Positions 27,664-35,212 of a DNA stretch of 64,000 bases are shown piece by piece. The stretch's first letter is position 1, and every line of letters starts with the position of its first letter. The translations under genes and the position numbers were made by a program. Below the pieces are notes generated by a model, which worked only from the letters and a program-made list of their open reading frames with translations, was not told the origin of the DNA and did no database searches. The DNA is from Pseudonocardia kunmingensis (GTDB lineage Bacteria; Actinomycetota; Actinomycetes; Mycobacteriales; Pseudonocardiaceae): positions 1-64,000 of the forward strand of contig NZ_VFPA01000005.1 of NCBI RefSeq assembly GCF_006716445.1, in the 5' to 3' direction.

Positions 27664-28242
27664 GTGGAGCAGCCGCCGTCCGGCACGCCCGAGCAGGGCG
27701 AGCTCTTCCCCGACCCGCTGCTGGGGGGTGGGCTCGACGGCCTGCCCGACCAGCTCGCCGGGTTCCGCGGGCCCACCGCCTGCCAGGTCGTCGGCATCAC
27801 CTACCGCCAGCTCGACTACTGGGCGCGCACCGGTCTCGTCGTCCCGTCGATCCGCGGTGCCGCGGGTTCCGGGTCGCAGCGGCTCTACTCCTTCAAGGAC
27901 GTCCTCGTCCTGAAGGTCGTGAAGCGACTGCTCGACGCGGGGGTGTCGCTGCAGAACATCCGCGTCGCCGTCGAGCACCTGCGGCGTCGCGGCATCCGCG
28001 ACCTCGCCGGCATCACCCTGTTCAGCGACGGCACCACGGTGTACGAGTGCGCGTCCCCCGAGGAGGTCGTCGACCTGCTGCGCGGTGGCCAGGGCGTGTT
28101 CGGGATCGCCGTCGGCGGGGCGATGAAGGAGATCAGCGGCTCGATCAAGGACTTCCCGGTGGAGCGCGCCGACGGTGGCACCGTCGACGACTCGCCCGAG
28201 GACGAGCTGTCGCGCCGTCGCGCACGCCGCGCCATCAGCTGA
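27664..28242 (+). CDS. MerR-family regulator, Rv1830 (ResR/McdR) type
   Basis: 192 residues from a GTG with GGAAGGAG just upstream. The single MerR DNA-binding domain is ACQVVGITYRQLDYWARTGL (helix-turn-helix), then SGSQRLYSFKDVLVLKVVKR and LLDAGVSLQNIRVAVEHLRR. The C-terminal part (TLFSDGTTVYECASPEEVVD, RGGQGVFGIAVGGAMKEISG) is characteristic of the Rv1830 group, not of metal-sensing MerR proteins, and no metal-binding cysteines are placed as in those. In M. tuberculosis changes in this regulator are linked to growth and division control and antibiotic resilience. The same role here is inference from orthology and position before gcvP. Confidence 0.9.
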   Translation: MEQPPSGTPEQGELFPDPLLGGGLDGLPDQLAGFRGPTACQVVGITYRQLDYWARTGLVVPSIRGAAGSGSQRLYSFKDVLVLKVVKRLLDAGVSLQNIRVAVEHLRRRGIRDLAGITLFSDGTTVYECASPEEVVDLLRGGQGVFGIAVGGAMKEISGSIKDFPVERADGGTVDDSPEDELSRRRARRAIS

Positions 28243-28246
28243 GCGG

Positions 28247-28252
28247 TAGCAT
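28247..28252 (+). promoter_or_regulatory. Likely -10 of the gcvP leader
   Basis: TAGCAT, five bases after the MerR stop and 22 before the first riboswitch stem, would give a leader of about 255 nt that contains the whole tandem aptamer. Confidence 0.4.
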
Positions 28253-28273
28253 CAGCGGGTAGTCGCCGAACCC

Positions 28274-28468
28274 GCGCGGGAGAGACCTGATCTCGCCGCG
28301 GATCGGGCGCCGAAGGAGCAAATCCTCCCCGGAACCTCTCAGGCACCCAGGACCGCGCGGGTGAGACGCCTCTGGAAAGCGACGGGTACGCCCGTCCGCC
28401 GACGGGGAAAGCTCTGGCAACAGGGTGAATCTCTCAGGTGCCCGGTCGCGGGCGGGGACAGAGGGGGA
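28274..28468 (+). ncRNA. Tandem glycine riboswitch
   Basis: Two glycine aptamers stand in a row in the gcvP leader. Aptamer 1 opens with GCGCGGGAGAGACC and has GCCGAAGGAGCAAATCCTCC and CCTCTCAGGCACC, the conserved core. Aptamer 2 opens with GCGCGGGTGAGACGC, shows GCCGACGGGGAAAGCTCTGG and closes with ATCTCTCAGGTGCCCGGTCG. Between them is the short linker (AGGACC). The class binds glycine and, upstream of glycine-cleavage genes, switches expression on when glycine is plentiful. The roughly 45 bases between the second aptamer and the gcvP GTG contain no U-run, so control of translation initiation or Rho-dependent ending is more likely than an intrinsic terminator. Confidence 0.93.
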
Positions 28469-28514
28469 GGGCGGTTCCACCCTGCCCGACCGCCCGCGCC
28501 GCCCGGAGGACCCA

Positions 28515-31388
28515 GTGACCGACACGCCCGCGACAGACCGCCCCGCACTCTCCGACCTGGAGCGCGGCACCCCGTTCGTCGACCGGCACGTCGGCCCGCG
28601 CCCGGCGGAGCTCGACACGATGCTCGCCACGATCGGCGCCGCCTCGCTCGACGAGCTCGCCGCCGCCGCGGTGCCCGACAGCATCCGCGACACGGAGCCG
28701 GTGCCGTCGTCCCTGCCGCCCGCGGCCACCGAGAGCGAGGTGCTCGCCGAGCTGCGGGCGCTGGCGGCCCGCAACACCGTCACCGTCCCGATGATCGGGC
28801 TGGGCTACTCCGGCACCGTGACCCCGCCGGTGATCCGGCGCCACGTGCTGGAGAACCCCGCCTGGTACACCGCCTACACCCCGTACCAGCCGGAGATCAG
28901 CCAGGGCCGGCTGGAGGCGCTGCTGACGTTCCAGACCGTCGTCGCCGACCTCACCGGCCTCCCGGTGGCGGGCGCGTCGCTGCTGGACGAGGCCACGGCG
29001 GCCGCGGAGGCGATGACCCTGCTGCGCCGCGCGGGCCGCTCCCGCTCCCCGCGGTTCGTCGTGGACGCCGACACATTGCCGCAGACCCTCGACGTGCTGC
29101 GCACCCGGGCCGAGCCGCTGGGCATCGAGCTCGTCGTGGCCGACCTGGGGGAGGGGCTGCCCGAGGGCGAGCTGTTCGGGCTGCTGCTGAGCTACCCGGG
29201 CGCGTCCGGCGTGGTGCGCGACCCGTCCGCGCTGATCGAGGCCGCCCACGAGCGCGGGGCGCTGGCCGCGGTGGCCGCCGACCTGCTCGCCCTCACCCTG
29301 CTCACCCCGCCCGGGGAGCTGGGGGCCGACGCCGTGGTCGGGACCACCCAGCGGTTCGGCGTCCCGCTCGGCTTCGGCGGACCGCACGCGGGCTACCTGT
29401 CGGTGCACGAGAAGCACGCCCGCCAGCTGCCGGGGCGCCTGGTCGGGATGTCGCGCGACGCCGACGGCAACCCGGCGCTGCGGCTGGCGCTGCAGACGCG
29501 GGAACAGCACATCCGCCGCGAGAAGGCCACCTCGAACATCTGCACGGCGCAGGTCCTGCTGGCCGTCGTCGCCGCCTGCTACGCCGTGTACCACGGTCCC
29601 GACGGGCTGCGCCGCATCGCGGAGCGCGCCCACCGGATGGCGGCCGTCCTGGCGGCCGGGCTGCGCGCCGGCGGCGTCGAGGTCGTGCACGACGCGTTCT
29701 TCGACACCGTGCAGGTCCGCGTGCCCGGCCGCGCCGAGGGGATCGCCGACGCGGCGCACGCGGCCGGGATCGCCCTGCGCCGGGTGGACGCCGACACGCT
29801 CGGGATCGCCTGCTCCGAGCTGACCACGGTGGGGCACCTGGTGTCGGTCTGGTCGGCCTTCGGCGTCGACGCGGACGCGTCCGCGCTGGACCGCGAGACC
29901 GCCGACGCGCTGCCGACCGCGTTGGGTCGCACGTCGGAGTACCTCACGCACCCGGTGTTCCACGAGCACCGGAGCGAGACCTCGCTGATGCGCTGGCTGC
30001 GCCGCCTCGCCGACGCCGACCTGGCACTGGACCGCACCATGATCCCGCTGGGGTCGTGCACGATGAAGCTCAACGCGGCCGTGGAGATGGAGCCGATCAC
30101 CTGGCCCGCCTTCGCCGACCTGCACCCGTTCGCCCCCGAGGCCGACGCCGCCGGCAGCCTCGAGCTGATCGCCGACCTCGAGCGCTGGCTCGCCGAGCTC
30201 ACCGGCTACGCGGCCGTGTCGCTGCAGCCCAACGCCGGCAGCCAGGGCGAGCTCGCCGGGCTGCTCGCGATCGCCGCGTACCACCGCAGCCGGGGTGAGG
30301 CGCACCGCGACGTCTGCCTGATCCCGGCCAGCGCCCACGGCACCAACGCCGCGTCGGCGGTGATGGCCGGCATGCGCGTGGTGGTGGTGGCCACCGCGCC
30401 CACCGGCGACGTGGACCTCGACGACCTGCACGCCAAGATCGCCGAGCACGGCGAGGCGCTGGCCGCCCTGATGATCACCTACCCGTCCACCCACGGGGTG
30501 TTCGAGGCGCGGGTGCGTGAGGTCTGCGACGCGGTGCACGCCGCGGGCGGGCAGGTCTACGTCGACGGCGCGAACCTCAACGCGCTGGTCGGGCTGGCGC
30601 GTCCGGGTGCGTTCGGCGGCGACGTCAGCCACCTCAACCTCCACAAGACCTTCTGCATCCCGCACGGTGGCGGCGGCCCGGGGGTCGGGCCGGTGGCCGT
30701 GGCCGAGCACCTGGCGCCGTTCCTGCCCGGCCGGGGCGAGGTGGGCGCGGTGTCGGCGGCCCCGCACGGCAGCCCGGGCGTGTTGCCGATCTCGTGGGCG
30801 TACGTGCGGCTGATGGGCACCGAGGGCCTGCGCCGGGCCACCCTCACCGCGGTGGCCGCCGCCAACTACGTGGCGGCGCGGCTGCGCGAGCACTACCCGG
30901 TGCTGTACGCGGGCGCCGAGGGGCACGTCGCCCACGAGTGCATCCTCGACCTGCGCGCGATCTCCAAGGAGACCGGCGTGACGATCGACGACGTCGCCAA
31001 GCGGCTGGCCGACTACGGCATCCACGCCCCGACGATGTCGTTCCCGGTGGCCGGCACGCTGATGGTCGAGCCCACCGAGAGCGAGGACCTCGCCGAGATC
31101 GACCGCTTCATCGACGCCATGATCGGCATCCGCAAGGAGATCGAGCGCGTGGCGGCGGGGGAGTGGCCGGTGACGGACAACCCGCTGCGCGGTGCCCCGC
31201 ACACGGCGGCCTGCCTGGTGGACAAGTGGGACCACCCGTACACGCGGGAGATCGCCGCGTACCCGACAGGGGGCACGCCCGGGGTGCACGACCGGAAGGT
31301 GTGGCCGCCGGTGCGTCGGATCGAGGGCGCCTACGGCGACCGCAACCTGGTCTGCAGCTGCCCGCCGGTGGAGGCCTACTCCGCCTGA
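28515..31388 (+). CDS. gcvP: Glycine dehydrogenase (decarboxylating), P protein
   Basis: 957 residues from VTDTPATDRPALSDLERG, with GGAGGACC a few bases upstream; this is the full length of the fused alpha2-type P protein. It decarboxylates glycine on PLP and passes the aminomethyl group to GcvH. The PLP lysine is Lys711 in LNLHKTFCIPHGGGGPG. Other landmarks are MIGLGYSGTVTPPVIRR, TSNICTAQ, IPLGSCTMKLNAAVEMEPIT and SLQPNAGSQGELAGLLAI. The C-terminus (RNLVCSCPPVEAYS) is normal. It is controlled by the tandem glycine riboswitch in its leader and followed by a strong hairpin. Confidence 0.97.
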   Translation: MTDTPATDRPALSDLERGTPFVDRHVGPRPAELDTMLATIGAASLDELAAAAVPDSIRDTEPVPSSLPPAATESEVLAELRALAARNTVTVPMIGLGYSGTVTPPVIRRHVLENPAWYTAYTPYQPEISQGRLEALLTFQTVVADLTGLPVAGASLLDEATAAAEAMTLLRRAGRSRSPRFVVDADTLPQTLDVLRTRAEPLGIELVVADLGEGLPEGELFGLLLSYPGASGVVRDPSALIEAAHERGALAAVAADLLALTLLTPPGELGADAVVGTTQRFGVPLGFGGPHAGYLSVHEKHARQLPGRLVGMSRDADGNPALRLALQTREQHIRREKATSNICTAQVLLAVVAACYAVYHGPDGLRRIAERAHRMAAVLAAGLRAGGVEVVHDAFFDTVQVRVPGRAEGIADAAHAAGIALRRVDADTLGIACSELTTVGHLVSVWSAFGVDADASALDRETADALPTALGRTSEYLTHPVFHEHRSETSLMRWLRRLADADLALDRTMIPLGSCTMKLNAAVEMEPITWPAFADLHPFAPEADAAGSLELIADLERWLAELTGYAAVSLQPNAGSQGELAGLLAIAAYHRSRGEAHRDVCLIPASAHGTNAASAVMAGMRVVVVATAPTGDVDLDDLHAKIAEHGEALAALMITYPSTHGVFEARVREVCDAVHAAGGQVYVDGANLNALVGLARPGAFGGDVSHLNLHKTFCIPHGGGGPGVGPVAVAEHLAPFLPGRGEVGAVSAAPHGSPGVLPISWAYVRLMGTEGLRRATLTAVAAANYVAARLREHYPVLYAGAEGHVAHECILDLRAISKETGVTIDDVAKRLADYGIHAPTMSFPVAGTLMVEPTESEDLAEIDRFIDAMIGIRKEIERVAAGEWPVTDNPLRGAPHTAACLVDKWDHPYTREIAAYPTGGTPGVHDRKVWPPVRRIEGAYGDRNLVCSCPPVEAYSA

Positions 31389-31397
31389 CGCGCCCCA

Positions 31398-31436
31398 CGT
31401 GGACGGGCGGGTCCCCCTCCGGCCCGCCCGTCCACG
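31398..31436 (+). terminator. gcvP terminator hairpin
   Basis: CGTGGACGGGCGGG pairs with CCCGCCCGTCCACG (14 bp) around an 11-nt loop, starting ten bases after the gcvP stop. Confidence 0.8.
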
Positions 31437-31479
31437 AGTAAGAGGCGCCAGGAGACCGGCTGATACAGCGTCTTACAGA

Positions 31480-31499
31480 TGTCAACGAAACATTGACGC
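31480..31499. repeat. Left copy of a 20-bp repeat flanking the DUF4037 gene
   Basis: TGTCAACGAAACATTGACGC. It differs at two positions from the copy at 32692 beyond the other end of the gene, and both are next to CTTACAGAT. Its core TCAA-N7-TTGA is palindromic. It lies between two genes that end toward each other, an odd place for an operator. Confidence 0.7.
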
Positions 31500-31575
31500 G
31501 ACCGATCCGCCAACGATTCGTGGACACCGGACGCCCGCCGCGATCGTCGACAGAGCGAAGTGGGTCCGGCGCGGC

Positions 31576-32697
31576 TCAGTCGGCGGCGTGGGCGGCCCGG
31601 GTGACCGCTCGGCGGCGGTGGGGGTCGGTCAGCAGGTCCGTGTTGTCGGTGTGCTGGTCGATCGCGCCGACCCGGGTGAGGGCGGTGAGCGCCGGGTCCG
31701 TGACCGCGGCGAGGAGGGCGTCGGCGAAGCGGTCGGCCATCAGCACCCGGAACGGCCTGCCGAAGTAGGGCCGGGTGCTGGGGTCGACGGCCTCGGCCAG
31801 CCCGGTGCCGTTCTGCGCGGCGGCCAGCGCCTCGTAGGCGGTCGCGAGGTGCTGCTCGCGCTCCCGCCAGCCCGTCGCGGCCAGCGCGGCCCGCAGGACG
31901 TGGCCGAGGGCGTCGGCAACGGGGAGGCCGGCGAACGCGCTGCCGAGCCACTTGCCGTACGGCGGGTAGCGACGGTGCAGCAACAGGGCCAGCCGCATGA
32001 GGTCGCGCACGAGCCGGGCCGCGACCACGGCGGACCCCAGCTCGTCGCCCACCTCGCCGCACCGGCCGACGAACGCCTCTTCCTGGGAGATCCGCTGCCA
32101 CCCGCAGGCGAGCACGTAGCGCCAGACGTCGGGCGGGTACCAGCGCAAGGTCTCCCGCAGCGGCCCGAGCTCGCCGAGGCCGTCGTGGAAGACCGCTCCG
32201 CCCGTGACCTCGGCGAGCGCCTGGGTCGGCAGAGCGAGCCAGTCCAGGGCGCTGAGCCCGGCACGCGGCTCGACGCCCAGGTGGCGCGGGAGCCAGGCGT
32301 CGAGCGTCGAGATCCCGACCCGGTGCCGGACCGGCCCGTCGGTCGGGGCCATCCGCCCGATGTGGTCGCCCTCGACGATCTCGAAGTGCGTCGACCAGCC
32401 GCCGAACGTGCGGGGGAGCCGCTCGGCGAGGCGCCGGTCCAGCTCGTCGGCCCGGCCCGCGTCGGCGGGGGAGAGGAACAGCGACAGCCGCGGGCCCCAC
32501 TCGTGGTCGGCGGAGCGCGGGGTGTCGTAGCCGAGCACCTCCGAACCGCTGCCGATGCGCGCGGCCGAGTGCGGCAGGCCGTCGAGGAGCGGCCGCACGG
32601 CCTCGAGGTAGAAGGCCCTGGAGAGCTGGAGTCCCGGCACGAACACCGCGGCATCGTGCCCGGACGAGTGGATCTCCGCACCCCTATTCGCTGTCAA
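31576..32697 (-). CDS. DUF4037-family protein (nucleotidyltransferase-like fold)
   Basis: 373 residues from a TTG at 32697. A GTG at 32646 is an alternative, since homologues begin near VFVPGLQLSRAFYLEAVRPL. The segment ARIGSGSEVLGYDTPRSADH followed by EWGPRLSLFL resembles the Gly-Ser helix and acidic strand of nucleotidyltransferases and is the DUF4037 hallmark. The rest (RYPPYGKWLGSAFAGLP, GREREQHL-type helices, TRPYFGRPFRVLMADRFADA) is helical. No substrate is established. The TTG start lies inside a palindrome and the gene is bracketed by repeats, suggesting self-contained control or transfer as a single-gene unit. Confidence 0.8.
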   Translation of the reverse strand: MTANRGAEIHSSGHDAAVFVPGLQLSRAFYLEAVRPLLDGLPHSAARIGSGSEVLGYDTPRSADHEWGPRLSLFLSPADAGRADELDRRLAERLPRTFGGWSTHFEIVEGDHIGRMAPTDGPVRHRVGISTLDAWLPRHLGVEPRAGLSALDWLALPTQALAEVTGGAVFHDGLGELGPLRETLRWYPPDVWRYVLACGWQRISQEEAFVGRCGEVGDELGSAVVAARLVRDLMRLALLLHRRYPPYGKWLGSAFAGLPVADALGHVLRAALAATGWREREQHLATAYEALAAAQNGTGLAEAVDPSTRPYFGRPFRVLMADRFADALLAAVTDPALTALTRVGAIDQHTDNTDLLTDPHRRRAVTRAAHAAD

Positions 32698-32711
32698 CGA
32701 ATGATTGACGC
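32692..32711. repeat. Right copy of the 20-bp repeat, overlapping the DUF4037 start
   Basis: TGTCAACGAATGATTGACGC, the near copy of the sequence at 31480. Here the core palindrome TCAA-N7-TTGA covers the TTG start codon, so a protein bound to it would block both transcription start and translation. Confidence 0.7.
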
Positions 32712-32720
32712 TTACAGATC

Positions 32721-32737
32721 GTCAATCTTCGATTGAC
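32721..32737. promoter_or_regulatory. Perfect palindrome upstream of DUF4037 gene
   Basis: GTCAATC-TTC-GATTGAC. It shares the TCAA-N7-TTGA core with the two flanking repeats and stands about one and a half DNA turns from the right copy, as expected for paired binding of one dimeric regulator. Confidence 0.65.
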
Positions 32738-32778
32738 GATCAACAACGGCCAGGACCGCGGAGCCGCCGCGCCGGCGG

Positions 32779-33663
32779 TCAGCGCTCGCCGAGCTCCAGC
32801 AGCCGGCAGAGGGCGATGAGGCGGGAGCGCAGGGGAGCGGCACGGCGGGCGAACGCCGCCTGGGTGCGGGCGTACTCCGCGCGCCCGGCGGGCGTCTCGA
32901 TCCGGACCGGGGGATAGCCGAGGCCGTCGAGGTCGTAGGGGCTCGCGCGCATGTCGAGCTCACGGACGTCGACGGCGAGCTCGAAGCAGTCGGCCAGCAG
33001 GTCGGCCGGGGTGGCGGGGAAGAGCTTGTAGGCCCACTTGTAGAGGTCCATGGTCGCGTGCAGGCACCCGGGCTGCTCGTTGGCGACCTGCTCGGACCGG
33101 GCGGGCTGCAGCGCGTTGAGCGGGCGCGCGGCGTCGGTGAAGAAGCGGAAGGCGTCGTGGTGGGTGCAGTGCACGGGCAGCGACTCGACGACGGCGTCGG
33201 TGCCGGCCGGCCCGAGGCGCAGCGGCACCTGGCCGTGGCGGGGCTCCTCGCTGCGGTACACCATCGCCCACTCGTGCAGGCCGAAGCAGCCCAGCCGCGG
33301 TGGGCGCGTCGCCGTGGCCGCGAGGAGGTCGTGCACGAACCGCGCCGTGCGCGCGATGCGGTCCGGCAGGGCCGCCGGTTCCAGGCGGACGCCCGCCCCG
33401 TCCCGGACGTGCCCGGGCACGTCGAGCAGCTCGTCGGCGCCCAGGAGCACGACGCCGGGCCCGGGCAGCCACTGCTCGAGGCGCGCGGGGCGCAGCGAGT
33501 AGTAGGTGAACAGGAAGTCGAGCACCGGGTGCGGCTCGCCGCGCCTGCGGCGGTCGCGGTGCGGGTCGGTCCACCGCCCGACGCGGTCCCGGTGCGCGGC
33601 GGCGCGGGCGCGCCACGTCGGCTCGTCGAGCACCACGGGGGTGCGGTCGAGCTCGGTGGTCAC
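32779..33663 (-). CDS. Conserved actinobacterial protein of unknown function
   Basis: 294 residues from a GTG. HPVLDFLFTYYSLRPARLEQ, RPPRLGCFGLHEWAMVYRSE, CTHHDAFRFFTDAARPLNAL, QPGCLHATMDLYKWAYKLFP and DMRASPYDLDGLGYPPVRIE are strongly patterned, with several His, Cys, Asp and Trp residues suggestive of an enzyme. Proteins of this look are widely filed as 3-methyladenine DNA glycosylase, but I see neither a helix-hairpin-helix nor another glycosylase motif. No membrane segment. It stands alone between the DUF4037 gene and the PPOX gene. Function unknown. Confidence 0.72.
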   Translation of the reverse strand: MTTELDRTPVVLDEPTWRARAAAHRDRVGRWTDPHRDRRRRGEPHPVLDFLFTYYSLRPARLEQWLPGPGVVLLGADELLDVPGHVRDGAGVRLEPAALPDRIARTARFVHDLLAATATRPPRLGCFGLHEWAMVYRSEEPRHGQVPLRLGPAGTDAVVESLPVHCTHHDAFRFFTDAARPLNALQPARSEQVANEQPGCLHATMDLYKWAYKLFPATPADLLADCFELAVDVRELDMRASPYDLDGLGYPPVRIETPAGRAEYARTQAAFARRAAPLRSRLIALCRLLELGER

Positions 33664-33709
33664 GGCGGGCCAGGTTACCGAGGCCGTCGCGTCGCGGCCG
33701 GGGCGGTCG

Positions 33710-34132
33710 TCAGGCCGCCGGGACGTCCCGGTTGCCGGGCGAGTCGGGGTCGTCGAGGCCGAACGCGAGGATGCGCCGTGGGTGGATGCGGATGACGCCG
33801 GGCCGGACGCCGGGGAAGGCGCCCTCGTGCAGGACGTCCGGGAGCGCTTCGGCGACCCCGCGGACCTCGAGCGCCCTGGGCTGCCACGGCTGCGGGACGA
33901 CGTCGTCGACCACGAGCGAGACGCGTCCGTCGCGCAGCACGTTGCGCCACTTCTGGGTGGACGGGTTGTCCAGCCCCGGGATGTCGATCGCGCCGGTCGC
34001 CGCGTCGACCAGGAAACCGACGGGCCGGACCTGGGGCGCGCCGTCCGGGCCGAGGGTGGCGAGCCGGGCCAGCCGCTGCCCGCGCAGGTAGGCGAGCTCG
34101 GCGGCGGTGAAGACCGCAGTGGTTGTCGTCAT
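33710..34132 (-). CDS. PPOX-class F420-dependent oxidoreductase
   Basis: 140 residues in the split-barrel flavin/F420-binding fold. AAELAYLRGQRLARLATLGP and PQVRPVGFLVDAATGAIDIP, then RNVLRDGRVSLVVDDVVP and GVIRIHPRRILAFGLDDPD match the actinobacterial PPOX group (Rv1155/Rv2074-like) that uses F420H2 to reduce substrates. It is consistent with fgd at 17.3 kb supplying F420H2. The residues deciding between FMN and F420 cannot be judged with certainty by eye. Single gene. Its start faces no promoter that I can define. Confidence 0.82.
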   Translation of the reverse strand: MTTTTAVFTAAELAYLRGQRLARLATLGPDGAPQVRPVGFLVDAATGAIDIPGLDNPSTQKWRNVLRDGRVSLVVDDVVPQPWQPRALEVRGVAEALPDVLHEGAFPGVRPGVIRIHPRRILAFGLDDPDSPGNRDVPAA

Positions 34133-34165
34133 GGGTGCAGCCTGCGATCTCGAGCCGGGTTCAGG

Positions 34166-35212
34166 TCAAGCGCGGTCCTGGGCGTGGGTGGCGTCGCGGA
34201 CCTCGCCGACGTAGGTCTCCAGGAGGTCCTCCATGGCCACCAGGCCGACCGTCTCGCCGCGCGAGCCGACGGCGCGCCCGAGGTGGGCGCGGGCGCGGCG
34301 CAGCACCGCCAGCGCCTCGTCGAGCCGCACCGACGTGGGCACCTCCGGAAGGCGGCGCACCCGGCCGCCCGGCACGGCGGCTTCCGGGTCGTCGACCAGG
34401 TCGAGGATGTCCTTGACGTGCAGGTAGCCGGCGAGGCCGCCGGTGGGTGACTGCACCGGGAAGCGGGAGAAGCCGGTCTCGGACACGGCGCGGGCGACGT
34501 CCCCGACGGTGGGCTCCGCCGGGAGGGTGACGAGCTCCCGGACGGGGACGAGGACGCCGGCGACGGTGCTCTCCGCGGAGCTGAGGGTGCGGGTGAGGCG
34601 GCGGGACTCGTCGTCGGCGAGCAGCCCCTCCCGGCCGGACTCGGCGATGAGGTCGGCGAGCTCGCCGGAGGTGAACGAGGCCTCGAGCTCGTCGCGGGGC
34701 TGCACGCCGACCAGCCGCAGGACGCCGTTGGCCATGACGTTGAACAGCTCGATCAGCGGGCGCATGACGGTGGTGAACACCAGGAAGGGCGGTACCAGCC
34801 AGACCGCGGTGCGTTCCGGCCCGGCGATCGCGATGTTCTTGGGCACCATCTCGCCGAGCAGGATGTGCGCGACCACCACGATCGCGAGGGAGATCGCGAA
34901 GGCGATGGGGTGCAGCACGGCCTCGGGCAGCCCCACCCACCCGAGCGGGTACTCGATGAGGTGCGCGACGGCGGGCTCGCCGAGCCGGCCGAGCACCAGC
35001 GAGCTGATCGTGATGCCGAGCTGGGACGCCGCGAGCATGCGGGACAGGTCGGCGTGGGCGCGCAGCACCCTGGCGGCCGCGGCCGTGCCTTCCGCCGCCA
35101 TGGCCTCGAGCCGGTCGCGGCGGGCGGAGATCAGCGCGAACTCGGCGCCGACGAAGAACGCGTTGGCGCCCAGCAGTGCGATCGCGGCCAGCAGGGCGAG
35201 CAGGTCACCCAC
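34166..35212 (-). CDS. CNNM/CorC-family membrane protein (HlyC/CorC-type, DUF21-CBS)
   Basis: 348 residues. The DUF21/CNNM membrane domain (residues 1-190) has NAFFVGAEFALISARRDRLE, SQLGITISSLVLGRLGEPAV and the signature LLGEMVPKNIAIAGPERTAV. Paired CBS motifs follow (VLVPVRELVTLPAEPTVGDV, SRFPVQSPTGGLAGYLHVKD). The C-terminal CorC/HlyC domain is absent, so this is the short form. Family members move or sense Mg2+ in the membrane. The start overlaps the stop of the larger paralogue by eight bases, so both subunits are co-translated. The pair corresponds to Rv1841c/Rv1842c of mycobacteria. Confidence 0.9.
   Translation of the reverse strand: MGDLLALLAAIALLGANAFFVGAEFALISARRDRLEAMAAEGTAAAARVLRAHADLSRMLAASQLGITISSLVLGRLGEPAVAHLIEYPLGWVGLPEAVLHPIAFAISLAIVVVAHILLGEMVPKNIAIAGPERTAVWLVPPFLVFTTVMRPLIELFNVMANGVLRLVGVQPRDELEASFTSGELADLIAESGREGLLADDESRRLTRTLSSAESTVAGVLVPVRELVTLPAEPTVGDVARAVSETGFSRFPVQSPTGGLAGYLHVKDILDLVDDPEAAVPGGRVRRLPEVPTSVRLDEALAVLRRARAHLGRAVGSRGETVGLVAMEDLLETYVGEVRDATHAQDRA

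Noticed and set aside
28434..31289. 951-codon open frame on the reverse strand opposite gcvP
   Set aside because: It is the GC-rich antisense shadow of gcvP. Its His/Arg/Val-rich composition has no domain pattern.
31480..32711. Flanking repeats as insertion-sequence ends
   Set aside because: No transposase lies between them and the repeats are direct and short. Transfer of the gene stays a hypothesis only.
32779..33663. 3-methyladenine DNA glycosylase label for this protein
   Set aside because: No helix-hairpin-helix, Gly/Pro-Asp loop or other glycosylase motif is visible, so the label was not used.
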